Assembly (NCBI GenBank): GCA_020341835.1
Contig: CP070838.1
Coordinates: 960,996 to 998,271 of the forward strand
Source: Thiotrichales bacterium
Lineage (GTDB): Bacteria > Pseudomonadota > Gammaproteobacteria > SZUA-229
DNA: 37,276 nucleotides
Reading direction: 5' to 3'
The position numbers and the translations under genes are program-made. Shown one piece after another: positions 15,747 to 23,550 of this stretch. Below the pieces are notes generated by a model. That model ran no database searches and was not told the DNA's origin. It worked only from the letters and a program-made list of their open reading frames with translations. Position 1 is the first letter of the stretch, and each line of letters starts with the position of its first letter.

Positions 15747-17654
15747 ATGAGTGAACAGGGAAAGCCTGACAGTCAGCCCCGGCTGATGGTCGAGCGGCGG
15801 TTCCTGCCGTTCTTCATTACCCAGTTTCTGGGTGCTTTCAATGATAATGTCTTCAAGAACGCGTTGATTATTCTGATCGCTTTTCAGGGCTCGCAGTTCA
15901 GTAGCGTCGCAACCAACACCCTGACCAACCTGAGCGCGGGCCTTTTCATTTTGCCGTTCTTTCTGCTGTCGGCAACTGCGGGCCAGCTGATCGACAAAAC
16001 CGAAAAATCCCTCGCCATGCGGCGCATCAAAATGCTCGAGATATTTATCATGTTGTGTGCTGCCTGGGCTTTCAGCGCAGGAGACCTCTATCTGCTGATC
16101 GCGCTGCTTTTTTTGATGGGTGCGCAGTCGACCCTGTTCGGCCCGGCCAAGTACAGCTACATTCCCCAGCACCTGGCGGACAATGAACTCATTGCCGGAA
16201 ATGCACTGGTACAGATGGGTACCTTCGTGGCAATACTGATCGGCACGATGGTGGGCGGACTGTTGATCGCGCATGAAGAGGGCAGGCAACTGGTATCCAT
16301 TGTACTGGTCGTGATCGCCGTGCTGGGTTTTGCCGCCAGCCTGGTCATTCCTAAAACACCTTCACCGTGCCCGGAACTGAAAATCAACTGGAACATGTTT
16401 ACCGAAACATGGCGCAATATTGCGTTTATACGCAGCAATCGCACTGTTTTTCTCTCCGTCCTCGGTGTCTCCTGGTTCTGGTTTCTGGGCGCGACCTATC
16501 TGGTGCAGTTGCCGAACTACACCAAGCTGACGCTGGGTGGGAACGAGCAGGTCGTGACCATGCTGCTCACGTTGTTCACGCTGGGTATTGGCTCCGGCTC
16601 GTTATTGTGTAACTGGCTATCGGGTCAGAAAGTCGAAATCGGCCTGGTGCCGTTTGGTTCGATCGGACTGACGCTGTTCGGTATCGATCTGTATCTGGCC
16701 AGACCGGTACTGGACAGTACCGAACTGCTCGGGTTAAGCGCGTTTCTGCAGCAGAGTGGCAGCATCAGGGTGATCATCGACGTGGTGCTGATCGGCATTT
16801 TCGGCGGGTTCTATATCGTGCCGCTGTTTGCACTGATCCAGCAGCGCAGCGATCCTGAACATCTGTCACGCGTGATTGCCGGTAATAATATTCTCAACGC
16901 ATTGCTGATGGTGCTGTCAGCAGTGATATCCATCGTCCTGCTCGGCTCGGGCGTCAGCATCGCGCAACTGTTTCTGGTTGTCGCGGTCCTCAATGCGGCC
17001 GTTGCGATTTATATCTATACGCTTGTCCCCGAATTCCTGATGCGCTTCCTGGTGTGGATCCTGATCCATTCGGTTTACCACGTGCGTAAAACCGGGCTTG
17101 AAAATATACCCGACCAGGGTCCGGCGGTTCTCGTCTGTAACCATGTCAGCTATGTTGATGCAATGATCATTGCCGGCTGTATCAGACGGCCGGTTCGATT
17201 TGTCATGTACTACAAGATCTATAACCTGCCGCTAATTCGATTCGTATCCCGCACTGCGCGCGCCATACCGATCGCGGGCGCGTTCGAAAACAAGGAATTA
17301 ATGGAGACTGCTTTTGATGAGGTCGACCGGGCCTTGAACGAAGGCGATGTCGTCTGTATTTTTCCGGAGGGCCGACTGACTGCCGATGGCACCATGCGTC
17401 GTTTCAAATCCGGCGTCGAACGCATCGTTGAGCGTACGCCCGTACCGGTTATCTCGATGTGTCTGTACGGATTATGGGGCAGCGCTTTCAGCCGTCACCC
17501 TGGTTTTATACTTTGGCGTATCATCAATGGTATTCGCTCGAGGATCGATTTTTCGGTCTCGACACCGCAGGATCCGGCAATGATTACCGTGGCAACGCTG
17601 CAGGAGCGGGTCGCGGCGCTGTGTACTGAATCGGCCAAACAACGCGGTTATTAG
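15747..17654 (+). CDS. LplT-like lysophospholipid transporter fused to a PlsC-type acyltransferase
   Basis: The 635-residue protein combines two domains. Residues ~15-425 form a 12-segment major facilitator domain like LplT, beginning FFITQFLGAFNDNVFKNAL, with GPAKYSYIPQHL. Residues ~430-630 are a PlsC glycerolipid acyltransferase with the NHVSYVD block (HX4D), FPEGRLT and the arginine-rich RFKSGVE. Together they could flip lysophospholipid inward and re-acylate it. In many bacteria the fusion also has an AMP-binding acyl-ACP synthetase domain, as in E. coli Aas; that part is absent here. A strong terminator follows. Confidence 0.88.
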   Translation: MSEQGKPDSQPRLMVERRFLPFFITQFLGAFNDNVFKNALIILIAFQGSQFSSVATNTLTNLSAGLFILPFFLLSATAGQLIDKTEKSLAMRRIKMLEIFIMLCAAWAFSAGDLYLLIALLFLMGAQSTLFGPAKYSYIPQHLADNELIAGNALVQMGTFVAILIGTMVGGLLIAHEEGRQLVSIVLVVIAVLGFAASLVIPKTPSPCPELKINWNMFTETWRNIAFIRSNRTVFLSVLGVSWFWFLGATYLVQLPNYTKLTLGGNEQVVTMLLTLFTLGIGSGSLLCNWLSGQKVEIGLVPFGSIGLTLFGIDLYLARPVLDSTELLGLSAFLQQSGSIRVIIDVVLIGIFGGFYIVPLFALIQQRSDPEHLSRVIAGNNILNALLMVLSAVISIVLLGSGVSIAQLFLVVAVLNAAVAIYIYTLVPEFLMRFLVWILIHSVYHVRKTGLENIPDQGPAVLVCNHVSYVDAMIIAGCIRRPVRFVMYYKIYNLPLIRFVSRTARAIPIAGAFENKELMETAFDEVDRALNEGDVVCIFPEGRLTADGTMRRFKSGVERIVERTPVPVISMCLYGLWGSAFSRHPGFILWRIINGIRSRIDFSVSTPQDPAMITVATLQERVAALCTESAKQRGY

Positions 17655-17692
17655 GCCGTCAGCAGGCCAGGCGCGGATCAGACGGCCTTTTT
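17653..17692. terminator. Rho-independent terminator after the LplT-PlsC gene
   Basis: Stem AGGCCGTC (17653-17660) pairs with GACGGCCT (17681-17688) and is followed by five T. The right arm lies within the last codons of the convergent malic enzyme gene, so one gene's terminator is built into the other's coding end. Confidence 0.7.
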
Positions 17693-18931
17693 GTGGGCCA
17701 TGTCGGCGTCGAACTTGCGAGCTGCGCCGCTTTCAATCGCGGCCTTCGATACCGCCGGCGGGACCGTTTCGATCAGGCGAGGGTCCAGCGGTTTGGGAAT
17801 GATGTAGTCACGACCGAATGCCAGCCTGTCCAGGCAGTAGGCATTCAGCACTTCGCCTGGTACCGGTTCACGTGCCAGTTCCGCCAGTGCATGCACGGCA
17901 GCAATTTGCATTGACTGGTTGATGCATTTCGCCTGGATGTCGAGCGCACCCCGGAAAATATACGGAAAGCCGAGTACATTGTTGACCTGGTTGGGGTAGT
18001 CACTGCGTCCGGTACCCATGATCAGGTCACTTCGGGTTCTGGCGGCGAGTTCGGGCAGTATCTCCGGATTCGGATTTGACAGCGCAAACACGATGGGTCG
18101 GACAGCCATGCTGGCGAGCAAGGCCGGTGGCAGTAAATCAGGGCCGGAGACGCCGATGAAGACGTCGGCGCCTTTCATCACGTCGGCAAGTGTTCGCGCT
18201 GGTGTGTCCAGCGCAAATTCCTGCTTGTAGACATTCAGGTCATTGCGGCCGCTGTGAATCAGGCCATTACGATCGACCACAAACAGGTTTTCATCCTGGG
18301 CGCCCAGTGCCTTGAGCAGGTGCATGGAAGCGAGACCGGCGGCGCCTGCGCCCAGGCAGACAATACGCGCGTGCTCGATCTTCTTGCGCTGGATTTCGAG
18401 TGCATTGAGCAGTGACGCGGCGATAATGATCGCCGTCCCATGCTGGTCATCATGAAATACCGGGATATCGAGTTCATGGACCAGGGCTCTCTCGATATCA
18501 AAACAGTCCGGTGCACCGATGTCTTCCAGGTTGATGCCGCCGAAGGTCGGCGCGATACGCTTGACGGTTTCGACAAAATCACGTGGTCTTGTGGCATCGA
18601 TTTCGATATCAAACACATCGATGTCGGCAAAGGCCTTGAACAATACCGCCTTGCCTTCCATTACGGGTTTGCTGGCGATGGCGCCGATGTCGCCCAGACC
18701 CAGTACTGCGGTGCCGTTCGTGATCACAGCAACAAGGTTGCCTTTGCCGGTATAGTCATAGGCCGCTGCGTGGTCGTGGGCGATTTCAAGGCAGGGTTCG
18801 GCAACGCCCGGTGTATAGGCCAGCGAGAGATCATGCTGCGTTGTACAGGATTTGGTGATGCGGGTGCCGATCTTGCCCGGTTTCGGATCGGCATGGTAAT
18901 CAAGCGCTTTTTGTCTGTATCGTGAAGCCAT
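17678..18931 (-). CDS. NAD(P)-dependent malic enzyme, single-domain form
   Basis: It decarboxylates malate to pyruvate and CO2, producing NAD(P)H. The 417-residue protein holds the malic N-terminal domain (SLAYTPGVAEPC with the catalytic tyrosine; GKAVLFKAFADID with the lysine), metal ligands in PVFHDDQHGTAI, and the nucleotide site LGAGAAGLASM. MaeB-type enzymes often carry a C-terminal phosphotransacetylase-like domain (total ~760 residues); this one ends after the malic domain, at a length usual for the short form. NAD versus NADP preference is not decided from sequence. Confidence 0.93.
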   Translation of the reverse strand: MASRYRQKALDYHADPKPGKIGTRITKSCTTQHDLSLAYTPGVAEPCLEIAHDHAAAYDYTGKGNLVAVITNGTAVLGLGDIGAIASKPVMEGKAVLFKAFADIDVFDIEIDATRPRDFVETVKRIAPTFGGINLEDIGAPDCFDIERALVHELDIPVFHDDQHGTAIIIAASLLNALEIQRKKIEHARIVCLGAGAAGLASMHLLKALGAQDENLFVVDRNGLIHSGRNDLNVYKQEFALDTPARTLADVMKGADVFIGVSGPDLLPPALLASMAVRPIVFALSNPNPEILPELAARTRSDLIMGTGRSDYPNQVNNVLGFPYIFRGALDIQAKCINQSMQIAAVHALAELAREPVPGEVLNAYCLDRLAFGRDYIIPKPLDPRLIETVPPAVSKAAIESGAARKFDADMAHKKAV

Positions 18932-18963
18932 CCCCTGTATGCCTGGTAGCCCGACCTAGTGTG

Positions 18964-19695
18964 TTAAGGGTTGCTGTTGTTCAAACATTTCGCATGCTTA
19001 TCGGTCTGATTGATTTCGATCGCTGATGGATGGCGAACATGCATATAGAATTCCACCCCTTTGTCATCGCGAAGTTTCCCGTTTTTGTTTTTTGTACGTT
19101 TCGGCTGTACCCAGCCGCGTACCGTTACTTCCTTACCCTGCATGGCCAGCAGTTCGGTCTCGTCGAAATCAGCACGGTTGTCACCATGGATACCCAGCAT
19201 CAGTTTGCCGATAAAAACCCGGATACCGTGATCGCTCAGCGTGATTCGTTCAATCTTGCCGGTAACCAGGCGAAAGCCACCGTGTTTATTATCAAGTGTA
19301 GAAGCCCGGACAATGAATTGCCCGGAATCCGACCATAATCCCTTGTCGGCACAGCGCGCGCTCAGTTCCTGCTGCATGTAGCAGTCGCTGAATGCCAGGT
19401 TGGGTGGATGGGGTATCGCCGCTGCCATACCCTGTTGCAGCAGCTGTGCCTGCAGGTTTTCACCGTGGGGTGTAAACAGGTGCGCGAGTGTGCGTTTATA
19501 CCGGTCGTGGCGCTCAACACCGTAGACAAGGCCGACGCGATTATCGTGTGCGCCGATCGCTTTCGACAGCAGATCGCGGGCTTCGCGGGCGAAGGCTTGC
19601 TCTGGCTGCTTATCACGTGCCAGCTCCGGTGTATTGATGCCGATCAGGCGAACCTTTCGGCCATCCTGGAGGTGGACCGTATCACCGTCGTGCAC
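18964..19695 (-). CDS. Thermonuclease (SNase-like) family protein, start uncertain
   Basis: The SNase OB-fold nuclease core is clear: HDGDTVHLQDGRKVRLIG then INTPE, with the catalytic arginine and glutamate, and the second arginine in YKRTLAHLF. A ~100-residue C-terminal part follows (GKIERITLSDHGIRVFIG). GTG 19695 is the first usual start codon in frame, but the same frame continues upstream as a convincing signal peptide (LCLAALFSAQLASADPDC) and first strand (TATVSYV), up to the rpmE terminator, with no ATG, GTG or TTG. An ATG at 19784-19786 is out of frame by one. A one-base frameshift or sequencing error near the start is likely; the mature protein is probably exported. Confidence 0.75.
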   Translation of the reverse strand: MHDGDTVHLQDGRKVRLIGINTPELARDKQPEQAFAREARDLLSKAIGAHDNRVGLVYGVERHDRYKRTLAHLFTPHGENLQAQLLQQGMAAAIPHPPNLAFSDCYMQQELSARCADKGLWSDSGQFIVRASTLDNKHGGFRLVTGKIERITLSDHGIRVFIGKLMLGIHGDNRADFDETELLAMQGKEVTVRGWVQPKRTKNKNGKLRDDKGVEFYMHVRHPSAIEINQTDKHAKCLNNSNP

Positions 19696-19786
19696 GTAAC
19701 TGACCGTGGCGGTCTCATCGATCCGGCCGGCGGCGCAGTCCGGATCAGCCGATGCAAGCTGCGCGGAAAACAGTGCGGCAAGGCAT

Positions 19787-19815
19787 AAAAAAAGGCGCCA
19801 TTCAGCGCCTTTTTT
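19787..19815 (-). terminator. Rho-independent terminator of rpmE
   Basis: Stem AAAAAAGGCGC / GCGCCTTTTTT with a 6-base loop. It has A- and T-runs on both sides so could work both ways, but it sits 27 bases after the rpmE stop, and the downstream gene on the same strand begins directly after it. Confidence 0.85.
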
Positions 19816-19841
19816 CCGATTCCGTCTGTGCGGCTGATCGA

Positions 19842-20054
19842 TCAGGACTTGCCACCGCCAAAACGCTTGCGGAACTTGTCGATCTGGCCGGCTGAATCAA
19901 GTATCTTCTGTTTTCCGGTATAAAACGGGTGACACTGCGAGCATACTTCAACCTGTAACTCGTCTTTACCCAGGGTCGAGCGTGTCTGAAAGCTGTTGCC
20001 ACAGCTGCAAGTCACGTTAACGTCTTTGTATTCCGGGTGGATTTCCGGTTTCAT
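19842..20054 (-). CDS. rpmE: 50S ribosomal protein L31, zinc-binding type
   Basis: L31 bridges the large and small ribosomal subunits. The 70-residue protein begins MKPEIHPEY and has the cysteine pattern of the zinc form: CSCGNSF (Cys16 and Cys18) and [10 protein letters not shown] (Cys38 and Cys41). This is the C+ paralogue; the zinc-free YkgM/RpmE2 form lacks these cysteines. Strong SD (GGGAGGAAACC) precedes the ATG, and the gene has its own promoter and terminator, so it is monocistronic. Confidence 0.97.
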   Translation of the reverse strand: MKPEIHPEYKDVNVTCSCGNSFQTRSTLGKDELQVEVCSQCHPFYTGKQKILDSAGQIDKFRKRFGGGKS

Positions 20055-20060
20055 CTTGGT

Positions 20061-20080
20061 TTCCTCCCTGTGCGACAGGG
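20061..20080 (-). promoter_or_regulatory. Leader hairpin touching the rpmE ribosome-binding site
   Basis: On the coding strand CCCTGT-CGC-ACAGGG (20066-20080) forms a six-pair hairpin whose 3' arm runs into the GGAGGAA ribosome-binding site (20061-20067). L31 is known to repress its own translation through the rpmE leader in E. coli. The hairpin is a plausible equivalent, but the site here is inferred. Confidence 0.45.
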
Positions 20081-20102
20081 GAACATCTCAAAAAGGCCGG
20101 CT

Positions 20103-20131
20103 ATTGTACCCGCATGCACCAGCGCTGGCAA
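20103..20131 (-). promoter_or_regulatory. sigma70 promoter of rpmE
   Basis: On the minus strand TTGCCA (20126-20131), 17 bases and TACAAT (20103-20108) give a strong sigma70 match, ~50 bases upstream of the start codon. Confidence 0.65.
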
Positions 20132-20233
20132 GCATCGGGCCCGGCGGGTAATTCACTGATATCGGAGCGAAAATCCTGTGTTTTTGCTACATATAACCAG
20201 TATATATCTGAATTCAACCAGGGCCCCGGCTTC

Positions 20234-20722
20234 ATGAAATCGACCATTATCTCCATGATGATTGTGCTGTGCATACTCGCGATTATCCCGACATTACTGA
20301 CGGGTGACAGGAATCTGCTATCAGGTTTCGGCCTGGGCGCACTCAGCGGTTCCAGTGACGCGGCCAGTCCGCCGAAAAACCTGACCAATGTGACCACCGA
20401 TGAAAAGGTCCAGGTCTACAAGTGGCGCGATGAACACGGGGTTATGCAGTTCACCAATACACCGCCGCTGGACAACCGACAGGTCGAGATCGTGGAACTG
20501 ACACCCAACATGAATATCGTCAAAGCCATCGAAGTGCCTGAGGAAGAACCCGAGGTCAGCCCTTCCCGTCCAAAGGTCATGACCGTCGGCAATCCGTATA
20601 CGCCGGAAGGGATGAAGGACCTGCTCGATACGACGTCGTCACTGGCTGAGGGCATGGGGCAGCAACAGATGGAACAGCAGCAGCTGATGAACCAGATGCT
20701 CGGTATCCAGCAGAAAAAGTGA
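20234..20722 (+). CDS. DUF4124 domain protein, membrane-anchored
   Basis: A 162-residue protein. Residues ~1-22 are an uncleaved or signal-type hydrophobic segment (MKSTIISMMIVLCILAIIP). A DUF4124 motif follows at ~65-80 (VYKWRDEHGVMQFTNTPP), a short periplasmic domain common in gammaproteobacteria and of unknown function. The C-terminus is rich in glutamine and methionine (GMGQQQMEQQQLMNQMLG). The start was set at the hydrophobic segment because a 40-residue extension upstream reads through the rpmE promoter region. It lies between divergent rpmE and convergent hemW and appears to be alone. A second DUF4124 protein lies at 27446. Confidence 0.8.
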   Translation: MKSTIISMMIVLCILAIIPTLLTGDRNLLSGFGLGALSGSSDAASPPKNLTNVTTDEKVQVYKWRDEHGVMQFTNTPPLDNRQVEIVELTPNMNIVKAIEVPEEEPEVSPSRPKVMTVGNPYTPEGMKDLLDTTSSLAEGMGQQQMEQQQLMNQMLGIQQKK

Positions 20723-20842
20723 TCGAATGAATTTCCAGCCGCAATAAACGCAGGATCCGCAAGTCCGCGGTTAGATTTCCGTCGAAGATATTCGTTGTTT
20801 GCGCCGCTGGCGTAATTTGCGGCTATATAATCGTGTTTGATG

Positions 20843-22012
20843 TCATCTTTGTTCCGGCAGAAAACCGTAGAGCACATCATTCAGAAAATCGAACCCGCGC
20901 TGACTGGTGCTGAGGCCGGAATCAGACAGGGTCAGCAACGCCGGATCGATGTTGTTACAGGCTTCCAACAGACGTGTTCTGTCGATACCGGTGCGTTGCT
21001 CAAACAGTTCAAAGTCGAATCCCTGGCGTAATCGCAGCGCATTCAGCAGAAACTCAAACATCAGGTCGGCCCGATCGAGTTCACTCGTGCCCGAGCATGA
21101 TTCATCCTGCAGGGTGCCACTGAGGTAAGCAGCCGGTTGCCGGTGTTTCCAGCGCCGCTGAATGGTCTGCCTGCTGATGTCGGTGATTTTTCCGTGCGCG
21201 CCGGCGCCGATGCCGATGTAATCACCGAATTGCCAGTAGTTCAGGTTGTGCAGGCACTGTTTCCCGGTTCTCGAGAACGCGGAGACCTCATAGTGCGTGT
21301 ATCCGTGTTGTCCGATGACATCGTGACAACGTTGTTGCATCTCCCACAGCGTATCGGTCGATGGCAGCACGGGTCTGTGTTTGTGGAAAAAAGTGTTGGC
21401 CTCGATGGTTAACTGATAGTGGGATAAATGCGCTGGATCGAATTCGCAGGCCAGCTCGGCATCGGCAACAGCCTGTTCGACGCTTTGTTGGGGAAGTCCG
21501 AACATGAGGTCGAGATTGACATTGTCGAAGCCGGCGGCATCAGCGGTTTCAATGGCTTTGATGGCTTCATCACGATCATGTATGCGACCCAGTCTTTCCA
21601 GTTTGTCGTTGTCGAAGCTCTGGATACCTATGGAAAGGCGATTGATGCCGCTTGCCCTGTAATCGGAAAATCGCTGTTGCTCGAATGTCCCCGGATTCGC
21701 TTCCAGAGTGATCTCGGCGTCGGCAGCAACAGGAATTCTTTTTCTGACGCCGCTGATAATGCGGTCGATGTGCTCGGCAGAAAACAGGCTGGGTGTACCA
21801 CCGCCAATGAAGATACTTTGAATTTCGCGCTGTGATACAAAGGCAAGCTCGTGTTCAAGATCAAGCATCAGTGCACTTACATAAGCCGCCTGATCAGGTT
21901 CGTCACCTGTTTCGTGCGAATTGAAATCGCAATAAGGGCACTTGCGCACACACCAGGGGATGTGGACGTAAAGACTTAAAGGAGGTAGCTGTAACAGTGA
22001 GGTTTCAGTCAT
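20843..22012 (-). CDS. hemW: HemW, radical SAM heme chaperone
   Basis: HemW is related to the oxygen-independent coproporphyrinogen III oxidase HemN but acts in heme handling. The 389-residue protein has the radical SAM CxxxCxxC cluster in WCVRKCPYC (Cys21, 25, 28), the GGGTPSLF glycine run, and LEANPGT. The N-terminus LSLYVHIPWC is typical of HemW rather than HemN, which is longer (~450 residues). HNLNYWQFGDYIGIGAGAHG is also a family block. The start has GGAG a little further upstream than usual (GGAGGTAGC is inside the gene), so it rests on the family N-terminus. Confidence 0.93.
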   Translation of the reverse strand: MTETSLLQLPPLSLYVHIPWCVRKCPYCDFNSHETGDEPDQAAYVSALMLDLEHELAFVSQREIQSIFIGGGTPSLFSAEHIDRIISGVRKRIPVAADAEITLEANPGTFEQQRFSDYRASGINRLSIGIQSFDNDKLERLGRIHDRDEAIKAIETADAAGFDNVNLDLMFGLPQQSVEQAVADAELACEFDPAHLSHYQLTIEANTFFHKHRPVLPSTDTLWEMQQRCHDVIGQHGYTHYEVSAFSRTGKQCLHNLNYWQFGDYIGIGAGAHGKITDISRQTIQRRWKHRQPAAYLSGTLQDESCSGTSELDRADLMFEFLLNALRLRQGFDFELFEQRTGIDRTRLLEACNNIDPALLTLSDSGLSTSQRGFDFLNDVLYGFLPEQR

Positions 22013-22031
22013 TTATAAGCTTGAATAATCA

Positions 22032-22178
22032 GCCACAGAGACACAGAGGGCACGGAGATTTGTCTGGGCTTTGGCCGTGAACCCGGGATTCGCGGCTAAA
22101 GCCGCGCCTACGGTGACCACGTTATTAAGGTACCGAACCCTGTTGAAAAATTCTCCGTGTCCTCTGTGTCTCTGTGGC
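22032..22178. repeat. CCACAGAG-type palindromic element, copy 1 (147 bases)
   Basis: Terminal inverted repeats GCCACAGAGACACAGAGG...CACGGAGA bound the element on both sides with one mismatch in ~26 bases. Inside is the REP-like hairpin CGCGGCT-AA-AGCCGCG (22091-22106). It fills the gap between the apbE stop (12 bases away) and the hemW start (20 bases away), both on the minus strand. Copy 2 at 26433 has the same ends, similar length and the same kind of internal hairpin. Confidence 0.8.
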
Positions 22179-22189
22179 AAAAACAGTTC

Positions 22190-23071
22190 TCAATTAATCC
22201 AGTAAGGCACTTCCTGCGCCTCGAGGAAAGCTTCCGCATCTTTACCGTGCAGCAGGGCAAGTGTGGACAGCATGCCCGCCTCGATGCAGGTGGGTGCGGC
22301 AACGCTGACCGTGTGTGGCGGATCTTCTACCGGCCAGCCTGTGCGCGGATTGAGCACGTGGCAGTAGCGTCGACCGTTTTTTTCAAGATAGCGGTGTTCG
22401 TCGCCACTGGTGGCCAGCGCACCCTGTTTCAGTTTGATTACACCGACCGGAGCAGACGGGTCGCTGCTCAAGCGGCCGATTGTCCAGTATTCGCCATCCG
22501 ATCTCTGGCGGGTAATAGCGATGTCACCGCCGAGGTTAATCAAGGCACTTGCGCCGGACATTTCGCGAACCAGTTGTACACAGCGATCAACGGCGTATTC
22601 CTTGCCGATGCCGCCGAGATCGATTTCCATTTCGGGTATCAGCTTCAGTGTCGGTTTGTCCCATTTGACCCTGTCCCAGCCGATAACCGGCAGCAGTTCA
22701 TCGATCTGATGCTGCGACGGGACATTGTCGCTTTGATCGAAGCGCCATGCTTTGCGCAATATGCCCGAGGTGACGTCGAACATGCCGTCGCTCATCTGGA
22801 ACAGCTGGTCAGAGAAATCCAGCAGGCGTGCTGTTTCATCGTCGACCTCGATGGCTGAACCGCTGGCGGTGTTGATCTGATGGGTAATGTTGTCATCACG
22901 GTAACGTGAAAACTTGTGTTCAATCCGCCACGCTTCCGCGGCAACGGTATTGACGATGCTTTGGGCTTCGTTGCGGTCATCGGTTTCAATAATCACTTCG
23001 CACGGGCTTGCCATGGCTCTGAATGTGCCGTGCCAGTTGTGCTGTTTTCGCTCGAGATTGACGGATTGCAT
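22190..23071 (-). CDS. apbE: ApbE-family FAD:protein FMN transferase
   Basis: ApbE enzymes move FMN from FAD to a threonine of target proteins such as NqrB/C and RnfD/G. The 293-residue protein has the family blocks FRAMASPCEVII, MFDVTSG, EMEIDLGGIGKEYAVD, ALINLGGDI and CHVLNPRTGWPV. There is no signal peptide or lipobox, so it would be cytoplasmic, unlike most ApbE. The C-terminal metal-site block reads PTCIEAGMLSTLALL, where a glycine stands in place of the aspartate of the usual AD-x-x-x-T. A clade of ApbE-like proteins shares this change; activity is uncertain. No nqr or rnf gene is nearby. Confidence 0.88.
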   Translation of the reverse strand: MQSVNLERKQHNWHGTFRAMASPCEVIIETDDRNEAQSIVNTVAAEAWRIEHKFSRYRDDNITHQINTASGSAIEVDDETARLLDFSDQLFQMSDGMFDVTSGILRKAWRFDQSDNVPSQHQIDELLPVIGWDRVKWDKPTLKLIPEMEIDLGGIGKEYAVDRCVQLVREMSGASALINLGGDIAITRQRSDGEYWTIGRLSSDPSAPVGVIKLKQGALATSGDEHRYLEKNGRRYCHVLNPRTGWPVEDPPHTVSVAAPTCIEAGMLSTLALLHGKDAEAFLEAQEVPYWIN

Positions 23072-23193
23072 GAATACAGGATTATCGATTGCGCTGGTTG
23101 CGGCTGCTCTGGATTGCTATCGAGACTTTATCAGTGTCTTTCAATGGAGCGGCAAATATATGCGAGATGGGTTCAACAATGCAAAGGTGGAAT

Positions 23194-23229
23194 AAAAAAC
23201 GGGCGCCGTTACGAAGTAAGGGCACCCGT
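23194..23229 (-). terminator. Rho-independent terminator behind the 32-residue ORF
   Basis: On the minus strand ACGGGTGCC (23221-23229) pairs with GGCGCCCGT (23199-23207), with one U-G pair, and is followed by six T. It lies 34 bases after the stop of the small ORF and before apbE, which argues that the small ORF is a separate transcript. Confidence 0.7.
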
Positions 23230-23262
23230 CTCAGAGGTTTTTGGTCATTTGCTGCTGCCTTA

Positions 23263-23361
23263 TCAGTTTTCCTGATGATGGTCGCGACTCAGGGCGATCA
23301 CACTAACGATAAGCGCCGTAGCGACCACTGCAGCAGAGATTGTGAAAGCATCAATAATCAT
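23263..23361 (-). CDS. Predicted small single-span membrane protein (32 residues)
   Basis: The ORF encodes MIIDAFTISAAVVATALI then VSVIALSRDHHQEN. Residues ~7-25 form one hydrophobic helix and the tail is short and charged, as in known bacterial small membrane proteins. Support beyond the reading frame: AGAGG 9 bases ahead of the ATG, a good sigma70 promoter 32 bases upstream of the ATG, and a rho-independent terminator downstream. No family is recognised. The hydrophobic run could be chance, but the complete set of transcription and translation signals makes it a likely real gene. Confidence 0.6.
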   Translation of the reverse strand: MIIDAFTISAAVVATALIVSVIALSRDHHQEN

Positions 23362-23392
23362 GATAAGAACCTCTCGCATGTTGCAGTAAATC

Positions 23393-23420
23393 AGTATATA
23401 CGACAACTCTAATAAATCAA
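23393..23420 (-). promoter_or_regulatory. sigma70 promoter of the 32-residue ORF
   Basis: On the minus strand TTGATT (23415-23420), 16 bases and TATACT (23393-23398). The -10 box is nearly consensus. The predicted transcript would start about 25 bases before the ATG. Confidence 0.6.
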
Positions 23421-23550
23421 GGTTCTGTGTCGGAATTTTTTATCATTTTGTCGATATTTTGAACAAAATATAACCAACACGATAATGCCAATAAAAACAG
23501 CAAGTTGTATGGGGTTTTGGGTCGTTTCTAAAAGGTGGACTGGATAATTT

